Positions 1 to 7,054 of a DNA stretch of 9,929 bases are shown piece by piece. Source of the stretch: JAZNUH01 sp045592225 (GTDB lineage Bacteria; Bacillota; Clostridia; UMGS1883; UMGS1540); NCBI GenBank assembly GCA_045592225.1, contig JAZNUH010000037.1, forward strand, positions 1 through 9,929, read 5' to 3'. Both the position numbers and the translations under genes were made by a program. The notes beneath the pieces were generated by a model, which saw nothing but the letters and a program-made list of their open reading frames with translations, did not search any database and was not told the DNA's origin. Within the stretch, counting starts at the first letter, position 1. Each line of letters starts with the position of its first letter.

Positions 1-467
1 TGTCCCTGAGTCTTTGTGTCACGTCCGTAGGGTGTTGTCTGTGTAATCTGGCCGGGCAGTGTTGTAGGAGCCATCTGTCCGCCTGTCATGCCGTAAATAG
101 CATTGTTAACGAATATAACAGTAATGTTTTCACCTCTGGATGCAGCGTGAACTGTTTCAGCAGTACCGATAGCTGCAAGGTCACCGTCGCCCTGATAGGT
201 AAATACTACTCTGTCAGGAAGAGCACGTTTAACACCTGTAGCAACAGCGGGAGCACGTCCGTGTGCTGCTTCAATCATATCACATTCAAAGTAGTTATAT
301 GCGAATACAGAACAACCAACAGGTGCAATACCTACGGTTTTGCCTTCTATACCCAGTTCATCCAATACCTCTGCAACAAGACGGTGGATTATACCGTGAG
401 TGCAACCGGGGCAGTAATGAAGATTTACATCACATAAAGCCTTGGGCTTTTCAAATACTTTAGCCAC
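1..467 (-). CDS. 2-oxoacid:ferredoxin oxidoreductase, thiamine-diphosphate-binding (beta) subunit, partial
   Basis: This is the 5' part of the gene (about 155 codons), cut off by the window edge at position 1. The product binds thiamine diphosphate and, with the alpha subunit encoded just upstream, decarboxylates a 2-oxoacid and passes electrons through an Fe-S cluster to ferredoxin. Visible motifs are CPGCTHG at residues 19-25, GCSV at 51-54, and the ThDP signature GDGDLAAIG from residue 93 with the closing NN at 121-122. Cys19, Cys22 and Cys52 fit three of the four cluster ligands known in the OFOR beta family; the fourth would lie outside the window. The start is GTG at 467, with GGGGGAG 7 bases upstream, and it overlaps the vorB stop by 8 bases. 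Gene order matches the methanogen vorCBA operon, where this subunit is VorA, but 2-oxoglutarate or other 2-oxoacid specificity cannot be excluded. Confidence 0.92.
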   Translation of the reverse strand, partial: MAKVFEKPKALCDVNLHYCPGCTHGIIHRLVAEVLDELGIEGKTVGIAPVGCSVFAYNYFECDMIEAAHGRAPAVATGVKRALPDRVVFTYQGDGDLAAIGTAETVHAASRGENITVIFVNNAIYGMTGGQMAPTTLPGQITQTTPYGRDTKTQG

Positions 468-1530
468 GTGCAACTCCCCCTTTCATTTTCATAACATAGT
501 CATATATTTCATCAGGTGTAGGAATAACGCCGCCTGTTCTTCCGAAGAATTCTACAGGCTTCTTGCCGTTAACAGCAAGGCGAACATCTTCAACCATCTG
601 TCCCATACTCATCTCAACAGAAAGGAATGCATCAACCTTTTCAGCAGCCTTTGCAAAGTTTTCTGAAGGGAAGGGCCAGAGTGTGATAGGTCTTATAAGA
701 CCAACCTTAACGCCGTCTTTACGAAGCTGTGCAATAGCACTCTTTGCAACACGTGCAATTGTGCCGTATGCTGCAATAATAATTTCAGCATCTTCGGTCA
801 TATATTCTTCAACCTTTGTTTCGTTCTTTTCAATAACCTTATATTTTTCATATCTGTCAACAACCATTTTTTCAAGTGCATCGGGTTCGATGTAGAGAGA
901 GTTTACAATATTGTGCTTTCTCTTGCACTCTGTACCTGTTGTTGCCCATGTTTTTTCAGGCAGATCACGTTTCTTGCCGGCTTTAAACTCAATAGGTTCC
1001 ATCATCTGACCTATCATACCGTCACCCATAATCATAACGGGCATACGGTACATATCGGCAACATCAAACGCTTCCTGAGTAAGGTCAACCAGTTCCTGAA
1101 TGGAGCTGGGAGCAAATACAACGAGCTTATAATCGCCGTGTCCGCCACCCTTAACAGCCTGGAAATAGTCACTCTGTGCAGGCTGAATACCGCCAAGGCC
1201 GGGGCCTCCGCGTACGATATTTACAATTACACAGGGCAGGTCACTGCCGGCTATGTAAGAAATACCTTCTGATTTAAGGCTTATTCCAGGGCTAGAAGAT
1301 GAGGTCATAACTCTTGAACCTGTACTTGCAGCACCGTAAACCATGTTAATTGCCGCAACTTCACTTTCTGCCTGTAAGAATACGCCATCTACTTTAGGCA
1401 TACGTTTTGCCATGTAAGCCGCAACCTCTGTCTGAGGAGTTATCGGATAACCGAAAAATAAGCGACATCCCGCTTGTATTGCAGCTTCAGCAATGGCTTC
1501 ATTGCCTTTCATTAAGACTTTTTCTCCCAT
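460..1530 (-). CDS. vorB: 2-oxoacid (3-methyl-2-oxobutanoate type) ferredoxin oxidoreductase alpha subunit VorB
   Basis: This 356-residue protein is the alpha subunit of a CoA-dependent 2-oxoacid:ferredoxin oxidoreductase (pyruvate:ferredoxin oxidoreductase family, domains I and II). It forms the active site together with the ThDP subunit. The N-terminal half carries the family motif GYPITPQTE (residues 27-35), the Ser-rich [10 protein letters not shown] (76-85) and RGGPGLGG (107-114). The C-terminal part (from about residue 250, [10 protein letters not shown]) is the transketolase-C-like domain. Length is normal for Firmicute VorB/KorA. The ATG at 1530 has AGGAGG 8 bases upstream. It lies 15 bases after the ferredoxin stop and overlaps the next gene, so the subunits are probably translated in a coupled way. 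The branched-chain 2-oxoacid assignment comes from resemblance to proteins annotated VorB and from the vorC-B-A gene order; substrate cannot be read from the sequence. Confidence 0.93.
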   Translation of the reverse strand: MGEKVLMKGNEAIAEAAIQAGCRLFFGYPITPQTEVAAYMAKRMPKVDGVFLQAESEVAAINMVYGAASTGSRVMTSSSSPGISLKSEGISYIAGSDLPCVIVNIVRGGPGLGGIQPAQSDYFQAVKGGGHGDYKLVVFAPSSIQELVDLTQEAFDVADMYRMPVMIMGDGMIGQMMEPIEFKAGKKRDLPEKTWATTGTECKRKHNIVNSLYIEPDALEKMVVDRYEKYKVIEKNETKVEEYMTEDAEIIIAAYGTIARVAKSAIAQLRKDGVKVGLIRPITLWPFPSENFAKAAEKVDAFLSVEMSMGQMVEDVRLAVNGKKPVEFFGRTGGVIPTPDEIYDYVMKMKGGVARG

Positions 1531-1545
1531 GTCACATACCTCCTA

Positions 1546-1752
1546 TTATTTTTCTACCTCGATAACAGTGTCAGGACACATTGTTGCACAAAAAGCACAT
1601 CCAATGCATTTTTCCTGCTCTAAAACCTGGGCGGGATGAAATCCTTTTTTGTTGAGTCTGTCCATTGCTATTACAACAATACCTTTAGGACAAACAGTTG
1701 TACAAAGTTCGCATCCCTTGCATTTGTCTTCGTTAAAAGTTACCTTTGCCAT
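1546..1752 (-). CDS. 2[4Fe-4S] ferredoxin subunit of the 2-oxoacid oxidoreductase (delta/VorC-like)
   Basis: This 68-residue protein has two complete CxxCxxCxxxCP motifs, with cysteines at 11, 14, 17, 21 and 49, 52, 55, 59. It therefore binds two [4Fe-4S] clusters. The long insert between the motifs (residues 23-48) is typical of the ferredoxin subunit of multi-subunit 2-oxoacid oxidoreductases. It should relay electrons from the ThDP and cluster subunit to soluble ferredoxin in the cytoplasm. The start at 1752 has AAAGGA 9 bases upstream. The first 13 bases of the gene overlap the end of the upstream ATPase gene in another frame, indicating translational coupling. vorB follows after 15 bases. 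Confidence 0.93.
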   Translation of the reverse strand: MAKVTFNEDKCKGCELCTTVCPKGIVVIAMDRLNKKGFHPAQVLEQEKCIGCAFCATMCPDTVIEVEK

Positions 1753-2420
1753 AAGTTATCATCCTTTCTCGCGAATGGTAAATTGATATATAAATGAAGT
1801 CCCAATACGGGATTATTTATCTTGTTTTCTACTTGTTCAGCCAAATCTTCTTTTACCGCTGTTAAAACAACAGGTATGTCCGTTTTAGCTGAAATTTCTT
1901 CAGCAAGCTTTTGTCCGTCCAAAACAATTTCGGCAGTTGTTTCGTCTGCCAGATGAGTGGAGTTTATAAGCCCTGTTACCTTGAGTCTGCTTACCGCTTC
2001 AATATTTCGCATAAGTTCTATGGTATCATCCGCATTAGCGGTAAGAGGTCTGCTTTTATTTATTACAAAATACATTTCATATCCGTGTTTTGTAAAGTGG
2101 GGATTAAACATTCCCAAAGCTATTGCCCCATCATCATCGCCGCCAACGTCAAATATTACATTTTCTTCGTCACTTGCAAAAACAGAAAAAATTTCGCTGC
2201 CCAATGACGGAATGTCAACATTTGTATTTGCATACTGGGGTACTATCACTCGTACACCCATATCTTCAAGCTGTTTTTTTGCATCTGCAGTTCTGAAGTA
2301 CGGGTTTACTGTGTCCATATCAACTATTACAGAACTTCCGCCGTAATTTGCGGCAAGGTTAACAGCAACCTCTGTTTTTCCGCTGCCAAAATGGCCTACA
2401 ATGATTTTAATTTTCTTCAT
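1740..2420 (-). CDS. P-loop ATPase of the MinD/CobQ-like type, in the 2-oxoacid oxidoreductase operon
   Basis: This is a 226-residue soluble nucleotide-binding protein. GHFGSGKT at residues 9-16 is a classical Walker A motif. It lacks the extra signature lysine of the deviant KGGxGKT motif of MinD and ParA. VDMDTVNPYFR (33-43) resembles the switch I/A' region, VIFDVGGDDDG (88-98) fits Walker B/switch II, and NKSRPL (121-126) plus LINSTHL (151-157) follow where base-recognition loops are expected. The substrate and function are not known. Relatives of this fold work in metal-centre insertion (CooC-like) or Fe-S carrying (Mrp-like), but the cluster-binding CxxC of Mrp is absent. The gene overlaps the RseC-like gene by 14 bases upstream and the ferredoxin gene by 13 bases downstream. 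This suggests a role tied to the oxidoreductase (inference). Confidence 0.75.
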   Translation of the reverse strand: MKKIKIIVGHFGSGKTEVAVNLAANYGGSSVIVDMDTVNPYFRTADAKKQLEDMGVRVIVPQYANTNVDIPSLGSEIFSVFASDEENVIFDVGGDDDGAIALGMFNPHFTKHGYEMYFVINKSRPLTANADDTIELMRNIEAVSRLKVTGLINSTHLADETTAEIVLDGQKLAEEISAKTDIPVVLTAVKEDLAEQVENKINNPVLGLHLYINLPFARKDDNLWQR

Positions 2421-2820
2421 AAGGAATTACCTCTGTTATTCTGCTTTGAAACCTGTTTCCCTTAAAAATGATTTTTCCGAGTGCAATGGATATGAGTATC
2501 GATAGTGCCATCGTGCCCAGAGTGATAAAATCTGCTGCGGCAGTGCTGACTCTGCCCAATAAAACCCACGCAACGATACCTGTTATAGCTATTGGGAGAA
2601 TATATGCAACAAAAGCCATTATCAGGAAGGATGAGCTTTTCATGTAAACTAAAACCCTGTCTCCTGTTTTTGCATTGGCAGAATTAATCACTGTACGGAT
2701 TTTTTCTTTGTTTTCGCAAAGATTACAGTTTCCACAGTTATCACCGCAGGAAGTGTCTCTTACGATTTTAACAGATGCTTTATCCTTATATGTGTTTAAC
2801 ACAATACCTGTCTGTTCCAT
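2407..2820 (-). CDS. RseC/MucC-family (SoxR-reducing system) membrane protein
   Basis: This 137-residue protein begins with a small beta-rich domain holding a Cys cluster, CGDNCGNCNLC (Cys25, 29, 32, 35). Two hydrophobic segments at about residues 66-87 and 95-118 follow, predicting a two-pass membrane protein with a short basic tail. This layout matches the RseC/MucC family (Pfam RseC_MucC). In E. coli, RseC acts with the Rsx (Rnf-like) complex to keep SoxR reduced. Here it is the first gene of the operon for the ferredoxin-dependent oxidoreductase, so a role in membrane-linked electron transfer or Fe-S handling is plausible but inferred. The ATG at 2820 has GGAG upstream, and a sigma-A-like promoter lies 20-48 bases before it. 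The gene overlaps the next one by 14 bases. Confidence 0.85.
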   Translation of the reverse strand: MEQTGIVLNTYKDKASVKIVRDTSCGDNCGNCNLCENKEKIRTVINSANAKTGDRVLVYMKSSSFLIMAFVAYILPIAITGIVAWVLLGRVSTAAADFITLGTMALSILISIALGKIIFKGNRFQSRITEVIPYEEN

Positions 2821-2839
2821 AAATTTCTCCGTTCATAAT

Positions 2840-2868
2840 AGTATAACACTTTTTCGACAGAATGTAAA
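2840..2868 (-). promoter_or_regulatory. Sigma-A-like promoter of the rseC-ATPase-ferredoxin-vorB operon
   Basis: Read on the minus strand, TTTACA (2868-2863) and TATACT (2845-2840) are separated by exactly 17 bases. The expected start point leaves a leader of about 15 bases before the RseC-like ATG at 2820. It sits in the 63-base gap after pncB, so the operon need not depend on read-through. Confidence 0.75.
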
Positions 2869-2883
2869 CAACTTAAATTAATT

Positions 2884-4329
2884 TTATGAATATTCTTTAA
2901 GAAGTTTTGCTCTTACATTCCAAAGGGCCTCGGATAAGTCAACATAATATTTGTGCGGGTTTTCAAATCTTTTCACTTCATCCCACAAATTATCTATCTG
3001 CTCCGCGCAATACTCTTTAATTTTTTTAAGCTCGGGAGACTCATACACAAGTTTACCCTTATCAAATATTTTTACCAGCATTTTCTTTGCCGTGTAATTT
3101 GTTACGGTTTTTCTTTTCCATGTGTGTTCAGGGTCAAAAAGCTCGTAAGGCTTGGAATCATCAATTGTTTCACCATGAAGTGTCATTACATCCGCAATTG
3201 CCTTTCCGCTGTCCTTTTCAAATAAGCGGTACACATCCTTAAATGCAGGAACAGTAATTTTTTCAACATTTTCACTGAGTTTAATCTTGGGCACCATTTT
3301 ATCTTTATCCCATGTTGCAACAAGCTTATAAACACCACCGAATACAGGTTCGGATTTTGATGTTATAAGTCTTTCACCAACACCGAAAGAATCAATCTTT
3401 GCACCCTGCATAAGCGTATCTCTGATTATATACTCGTCAAGTGAATTGGAGACAACGATGGTGCATTCGGTAAGTCCTTCTGCGTCAAGTCCTTCTCTTA
3501 CCTTTTTGCTTAAATATGTTATGTCCCCGCTATCAATTCTTACGCCTGCAAGTTTTTTGCCCAAAGGTTTAAGAATTTCATTATGGACACGAATTGCATT
3601 CGGCAGGCCTGACTTTAAAACGTTATAGGTATCAATAAGTAACACACAACTATCGGGATAAGTTTCCGCATAAGACTTAAATGCATCGTATTCAGTGTCA
3701 AAAAGCTGTACCCAGCTGTGTGCCATTGTACCAAGGGCGGGAATTTGGTACATTACATCCGAAATAGTACAGGCCGAACCTGCACAACCGCCAATATAAG
3801 CCGCTCTCGAGCCTGCAATGGCTGCATCGGCACCCTGTGCTCTTCTTGACCCGAATTCCATAACAGGTCTGCCTTCAGCAGCACGCACAATTCTGTTTGC
3901 TTTTGTAGCAATAAGTGATTGGTGGTTTATGGTAAGCAGTATCATAGTTTCAATAAGCTGTGCCTGAATAACAGGTCCCTTTACCGTAACTATAGGTTCA
4001 CCCGGAAAAACAGGTGTTCCTTCGGGTACCGCATATACATCACATTCAAACTTAAAGTTTTTTAGATATTCTAAAAAGTCTTCCGAAAACAGATTTCTTC
4101 CGCGAAGATATTCAATATCAGCATCGGTAAATGTTAAATCTGACAAATATTCTATAAGCTGTTCAAGACCTGCGGCAATAGAAAATCCGCCTCCGTCGGG
4201 AACTCTTCTGTAAAACATATCAAAGCAAGCTTCTTTATTCCCCATTCCCTTGGCGAGAAAACCGTTTGACATTGTAAATTCATAAAAATCTGCCAGCATT
4301 GTAAGATTATTTTTATTTCTTACTTCCAT
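2884..4329 (-). CDS. pncB: Nicotinate phosphoribosyltransferase
   Basis: This 481-residue cytoplasmic enzyme joins nicotinate and PRPP to give nicotinate mononucleotide with ATP hydrolysis, the first step of the Preiss-Handler NAD salvage route. The N-terminus LTMLADFYEFTM (9-20) is characteristic of the bacterial NAPRTase family. GSRRAQG (160-166), GTMAHSW (200-206) with the His204 equivalent to the phosphorylated histidine region, LIDTYN (231-236), RIDSGD (264-269) and FGVGERL (315-321) line the PRPP/nicotinate site in order. Length is normal for Firmicute PncB. The ATG at 4329 has CGGAGG with a 5-base spacer. No clear promoter of its own was found. It lies 70 bases after the unknown gene at 4400-4678, with an inverted repeat between them that may be a terminator or attenuator. 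Confidence 0.96.
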   Translation of the reverse strand: MEVRNKNNLTMLADFYEFTMSNGFLAKGMGNKEACFDMFYRRVPDGGGFSIAAGLEQLIEYLSDLTFTDADIEYLRGRNLFSEDFLEYLKNFKFECDVYAVPEGTPVFPGEPIVTVKGPVIQAQLIETMILLTINHQSLIATKANRIVRAAEGRPVMEFGSRRAQGADAAIAGSRAAYIGGCAGSACTISDVMYQIPALGTMAHSWVQLFDTEYDAFKSYAETYPDSCVLLIDTYNVLKSGLPNAIRVHNEILKPLGKKLAGVRIDSGDITYLSKKVREGLDAEGLTECTIVVSNSLDEYIIRDTLMQGAKIDSFGVGERLITSKSEPVFGGVYKLVATWDKDKMVPKIKLSENVEKITVPAFKDVYRLFEKDSGKAIADVMTLHGETIDDSKPYELFDPEHTWKRKTVTNYTAKKMLVKIFDKGKLVYESPELKKIKEYCAEQIDNLWDEVKRFENPHKYYVDLSEALWNVRAKLLKEYS

Positions 4330-4350
4330 TTTGTCCTCCGATTAATGTAT

Positions 4351-4391
4351 GTCTAAACAAAACACAGTCGAAATCCATAATAGACTTCGAC
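4351..4391 (-). terminator. Inverted repeat with T-rich tail between the 95-residue-class gene and pncB
   Basis: On the minus strand 4391-4367 forms a 10-bp stem (outer arms GTCGAA/TTCGAC, two G-T wobbles) with a 5-base ATTAT loop. A T-rich stretch, TGTGTTTTGTTT, follows. It could be a modest intrinsic terminator for the upstream gene, an attenuator for pncB, or a palindromic operator. Confidence 0.45.
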
Positions 4392-4399
4392 CGTATCTG

Positions 4400-4678
4400 T
4401 TAAAAGTTTTCAAGAGCATCATTAAGCCAGTATTCAGCAATATCCATCGCTGCGTACATGCCTTCTCGTTCTGCTTTTTTAATTACTTTTTCTCTGCCCG
4501 CTCCGTTTGTCTGAAGCTGTATGGTGATTTCTGTTGAAAGGTCCATATCATCAAGCTTTTTTGTTCCGTTAACAATTAATACGACAATGTATCTGTCAGC
4601 AGGATTGCCGTAATAAATCATATTTCCGCGTCTTACAAGCGGTTTTCCTTTATACTGTAAAAGTTTTTCCATATCCAA
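4400..4678 (-). CDS. Small conserved-looking protein of unknown function
   Basis: I do not recognise a named family. The protein is about 92 residues, soluble, without signal peptide, membrane segment or Cys. The N-terminus (MEKLLQYKGKPLVRRGN) suggests a short beta-hairpin. A hydrophobic strand (YIVVLIVNGTKKL) follows, then a strand rich in alternating polar residues and a C-terminal helix (EGMYAAMDIAEYWLNDALENF). Start choice is open. In-frame GTG at 4687 sits directly against the GGAGGGAG ribosome site and is too close. TTG at 4678 has an ideal spacing of about 8 bases and is used here. ATG at 4672 is the usual-looking protein start but lies about 14 bases away. It has its own strong promoter and precedes pncB. 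A link to NAD metabolism is only positional. Confidence 0.7.
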   Translation of the reverse strand: MDMEKLLQYKGKPLVRRGNMIYYGNPADRYIVVLIVNGTKKLDDMDLSTEITIQLQTNGAGREKVIKKAEREGMYAAMDIAEYWLNDALENF

Positions 4679-4707
4679 AACTATCACTCCCTCCGGATTT
4701 TAAAAGA

Positions 4708-4736
4708 ATTATATCACAATAGCAGTGTAATGTAAA
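4708..4736 (-). promoter_or_regulatory. Sigma-A-like promoter for the 4400-4678 gene (and possibly pncB)
   Basis: On the minus strand, TTTACA (4736-4731) and a perfect TATAAT (4713-4708) are separated by 17 bases. The promoter lies in the gap after the ywlG stop, with a predicted leader of about 20 bases that ends in GGAGGGAG. Confidence 0.75.
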
Positions 4737-4741
4737 GTATT

Positions 4742-5278
4742 TTATTGAAGTTCGTATACCGCTCTGCTTCCGCCAATATATTTAGGTCTTGTTTTTGCAA
4801 AGGTTACATGCGCATTACCTATTGTATCACTTGAGAGACGTACAGGAACTGCAACATGTCTTAAATGCATACCAATAAATGTATCGCCTATATCCATTCC
4901 TGCATGAGCCTTTACAAATTCAATCATGCAAGGCTGCCTGAACTTCTTATATGCCGCCGTGCCGGCACTTCCGCCTGCTTTGGGTGCAGGAACAACTGTA
5001 ACCTCTTCAAAACCGTATTTTTCTGCTGCTTCTCTTTCAATTACAACCGCTCTGTTTAAATGTTCACAACATCCAACAGCGAGATAAATACCTGTACCTT
5101 CGAGCGCCTCAAGTGCGCCATCAATAACCTCTTCTCCAACCTCGTACACAGAGCCTTTACCAATGTTGCTGCCTGTTATTTCACTTGTGCTGCATCCGAG
5201 TATAACTATCTGTCCCGCTTTAAGCTGAGCGGCATCTATAAGTTCCTTCATAAGCTTGCAAACTTCCTGTTTTATCAT
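4742..5278 (-). CDS. ywlG: YwlG/UPF0340 family (DUF436, TIGR01440) protein
   Basis: This 178-residue cytoplasmic protein matches the YwlG family, found widely in Firmicutes; its biochemical function is not known to me. Conserved-looking stretches are GCSTSEITGSNIGKGS (28-43), AVGCCEHLNRA (67-77), VPAPKAGGSAGTAA (96-109) and the end GMHLRHVAVPVRL (136-148). The Gly-rich turns and Cys70-Cys71-Glu-His suggest a ligand or metal site, but this is inference. The ATG at 5278 has AAAGGAGG 7 bases upstream. That ribosome site lies inside the last codons of trmD, so the gene is almost surely the tail of the ylxM-trmD operon. In other Firmicutes ywlG usually sits elsewhere, so this location is a local arrangement. 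Confidence 0.9.
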   Translation of the reverse strand: MIKQEVCKLMKELIDAAQLKAGQIVILGCSTSEITGSNIGKGSVYEVGEEVIDGALEALEGTGIYLAVGCCEHLNRAVVIEREAAEKYGFEEVTVVPAPKAGGSAGTAAYKKFRQPCMIEFVKAHAGMDIGDTFIGMHLRHVAVPVRLSSDTIGNAHVTFAKTRPKYIGGSRAVYELQ

Positions 5279-5280
5279 AA

Positions 5281-5961
5281 CTAATCCTCCTTTAACATAT
5301 CAGGTCTTTTTTGTTTTGTTCGTTCCAGCGATTTATTGTATCTCCATTCACGTATTTTCGCCTCATGTCCGCTTAAAAGTATAGGCGGTACCTCTCTGCC
5401 CATAAACACAGGAGGGCGCGTGTACTGCGGATATTCAAGCAATCCGTCCGAGTGGGATTCGGTCTGCGAATTACCGTTTTGTACTACACCGGGTATCATT
5501 CTTGCAACCGAATCAATAATAGCCATTGCAGGAATTTCTCCACCGGTGAGCACGTAATCTCCAATAGATATTTCTTCGTCAACAATTTCTTCGATTATTC
5601 TTTCGTCAACACCTTCATAGTGACCGCAAAGAATAACAATTTCAGGCAACTCAGCAAGCTGTCTTGCCTTTTCCTGGTTGAAAACTGTGCCCTGCGGCGA
5701 CATATATATTACATAGGGTTTACTTTCGGCTTTTTCTGCCACCGACATATAAGCATCATATATCGGCTGCGGTGCCATAACCATTCCGCCGCCTGCACCG
5801 TAAGGATAATCATCCACCCTTTTGTGCTTGTCCTTGGAATAATCCCTTATATTAATAAAATTCATCTCCAAAAGCTCGTTTTTTCTTGCACGTCCGATAA
5901 TGCTGTCACCTAAAACGGCTTCAAACATATCGGGAAACAAGGTAAGCACATTAATCCTCAT
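5281..5961 (-). CDS. trmD: tRNA (guanine37-N1)-methyltransferase TrmD
   Basis: This 226-residue SPOUT enzyme transfers methyl from S-adenosylmethionine to N1 of G37 in tRNAs reading CUN, CCN and CGG codons, preventing +1 frameshifting. The trefoil-knot SAM site is evident as YMSPQG (86-91), LCGHYEGVDER (111-121) and SIGDYVLTGGE (132-142). The catalytic-type Arg154 (SVARMIPG) and Asp172 (ESHSDGLLEYPQYTRP) are present. The N-terminus MRINVLTLFPDMF is the family standard, so ATG at 5961 was chosen over an in-frame TTG at 5967 and GTG at 5964. It overlaps rimM by 11 bases. Its likely substrate, a tRNA-Pro(GGG) with G37, is encoded in this same window on the opposite strand. Confidence 0.97.
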   Translation of the reverse strand: MRINVLTLFPDMFEAVLGDSIIGRARKNELLEMNFINIRDYSKDKHKRVDDYPYGAGGGMVMAPQPIYDAYMSVAEKAESKPYVIYMSPQGTVFNQEKARQLAELPEIVILCGHYEGVDERIIEEIVDEEISIGDYVLTGGEIPAMAIIDSVARMIPGVVQNGNSQTESHSDGLLEYPQYTRPPVFMGREVPPILLSGHEAKIREWRYNKSLERTKQKRPDMLKED

Positions 5962-6451
5962 CACCAAGTAATCCCTTCATAGGCTTAATTATTATTTTCC
6001 CTGCATCAATATCCGTGCTTATTACAACCTCATCGATAACAGGAATAAGATATTCTTTTCCGTCAGCATTTTTAACGGTATATACATCGTTACTGCCGGT
6101 CTTGAACACGTCTGTCACTTTACCCAGGTCTCTGCCCTCGTCGGTAAACACAGACAGACCTATAATGTCAGCAACATAGTACCTTCCCTCGGGTAATGGG
6201 TCGGCATTTTCTCTCTTAACATACAGGTCCTTGCCACGCATTCTTTCTGCGGCATCAACATTATCAATCTCTTTAAATTTTATTATTATTGAACCTTTAT
6301 GGGGTCGGATATTACGAACTGTGAGCGGTTCATTCTCCGACAGATAAAGGGTTTTTATATTATCAAAAAAAGACGGGCCGTCAGCATAATATATTGCTTT
6401 AACCTCGCCTGCTATTCCGTGGGTATTTACTACTTTTGCACATAAAAGCAT
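5951..6451 (-). CDS. rimM: 16S rRNA-processing / 30S maturation factor RimM
   Basis: This 166-residue protein binds the 30S head through ribosomal protein S19 and assists 16S rRNA maturation. The N-terminal RimM domain opens with the typical VVNTHGIAGEVKA (7-19). The central GRYYVADIIGL (about 89-99) starts the PRC-barrel domain, which includes GKVTDVFKTGSNDVY and YLIPVIDEVV, and the end is the usual KGLLGDED. Length is normal. The ATG at 6451 has GGAGGT with 7 bases of spacing. A strong hairpin (6479-6503) stands between this site and the khpA stop. The downstream overlap with trmD and the khpA-rimM-trmD order are standard for Firmicutes. Confidence 0.95.
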   Translation of the reverse strand: MLLCAKVVNTHGIAGEVKAIYYADGPSFFDNIKTLYLSENEPLTVRNIRPHKGSIIIKFKEIDNVDAAERMRGKDLYVKRENADPLPEGRYYVADIIGLSVFTDEGRDLGKVTDVFKTGSNDVYTVKNADGKEYLIPVIDEVVISTDIDAGKIIIKPMKGLLGDED

Positions 6452-6478
6452 TTACAGCACCTCCATACGACAGTTTAT

Positions 6479-6503
6479 GGCGTGCCGCACTTGGCGGCAC
6501 GCC
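6479..6503 (-). other. GC-rich intercistronic hairpin between khpA and rimM
   Basis: A perfect 10-bp inverted repeat, GGCGTGCCGC and GCGGCACGCC, surrounds a 5-base loop (CAAGT on the transcribed strand). It begins about 7 bases after the khpA stop and ends about 14 bases before the rimM ribosome site. There is no T-run after it, so it is not a normal intrinsic terminator. It is much more GC-rich than its surroundings. An RNA-processing site, mRNA-stabilising stem or partial attenuator would fit. Confidence 0.7.
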
Positions 6504-6510
6504 TCATAGG

Positions 6511-6738
6511 TTATACTATGTCCACTATTACTCGCTTGTTTTCCTTAATGGATGCTGCCTTTACAACAGAACGAATTGCTTTCGCTATTCTACCCTGTTT
6601 TCCGATAACCTTGCCCATATCTCCGGAATTTACATGAAGTTCAAGCACTGTTGTGCCGTCGCTTTCTCTTTCCTCAACAACAACATCATCGGGATTATCC
6701 ACAAGGGATTTCGCTATGAGTTCAAGTAATTCTTTCAT
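6511..6738 (-). CDS. khpA: KH-domain RNA-binding protein KhpA
   Basis: This 75-residue single KH-domain protein carries the RNA-binding loop GKVIGKQGR (42-50) with a proper GxxG (GKQG). The ends are ELLELIAKSLVDNPDDVVV and NKRVIVDIV, as in the KhpA (YlqC) family. In Firmicutes KhpA works with KhpB/Jag as a global RNA chaperone affecting cell division and growth. It lies between rpsP and rimM, its standard position. The ATG at 6738 has AAAGGTGG about 7 bases upstream and is 30 bases after rpsP. Confidence 0.95.
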   Translation of the reverse strand: MKELLELIAKSLVDNPDDVVVEERESDGTTVLELHVNSGDMGKVIGKQGRIAKAIRSVVKAASIKENKRVIVDIV

Positions 6739-6768
6739 GCTGTTACCACCTTTCTTTTAAAAAGCGAA

Positions 6769-7014
6769 TTAGTCAATAATTCCGCTTCTCTTAAGCAAAG
6801 ATTTAACGCTGTCTGTGGGAAGAGCACCTGTAGCAATCCATTTCTGTACCTTTTCTGCATCAAATTTGATTTCAGAAGGGTTAGCCATGGGATTGTATGT
6901 TCCTACCTCATCGATAAATCTGCCGTCGCGGGGATAACGAGAATCAGCTACTACTACTCTGTAGAAAGGAGCCTTCTTGCTACCTACGCGTCTGAGTCTG
7001 ATTTTTACTGCCAT
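6769..7014 (-). CDS. rpsP: 30S ribosomal protein S16
   Basis: The protein has 81 residues, the usual length. The N-terminus [26 protein letters not shown] is diagnostic for S16, followed by [15 protein letters not shown] and the C-terminal [10 protein letters not shown]16 binds 16S rRNA in the body of the 30S subunit. The ATG at 7014 has GGAGGT about 8 bases upstream. The gene is 40 bases after ffh and 30 before khpA, the classical ffh-rpsP-khpA-rimM-trmD order. Confidence 0.98.
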   Translation of the reverse strand: MAVKIRLRRVGSKKAPFYRVVVADSRYPRDGRFIDEVGTYNPMANPSEIKFDAEKVQKWIATGALPTDSVKSLLKRSGIID

Positions 7015-7054
7015 TTTGAGTCACCTCCGAATTAATTTTTATTAGAACCCTTTT

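Noticed and set aside
147..2346. Several plus-strand open frames opposite the oxidoreductase operon
   Set aside because: They are antisense shadows of vorB, the ATPase and neighbours. They lack ribosome sites and have odd composition (rich in Cys, His, Ser, Phe).
5281..5967. Longer TrmD start at TTG 5967
   Set aside because: The family N-terminus begins at the ATG at 5961; two extra residues from a TTG are unlikely, although the AAGGG site is spaced well for it.
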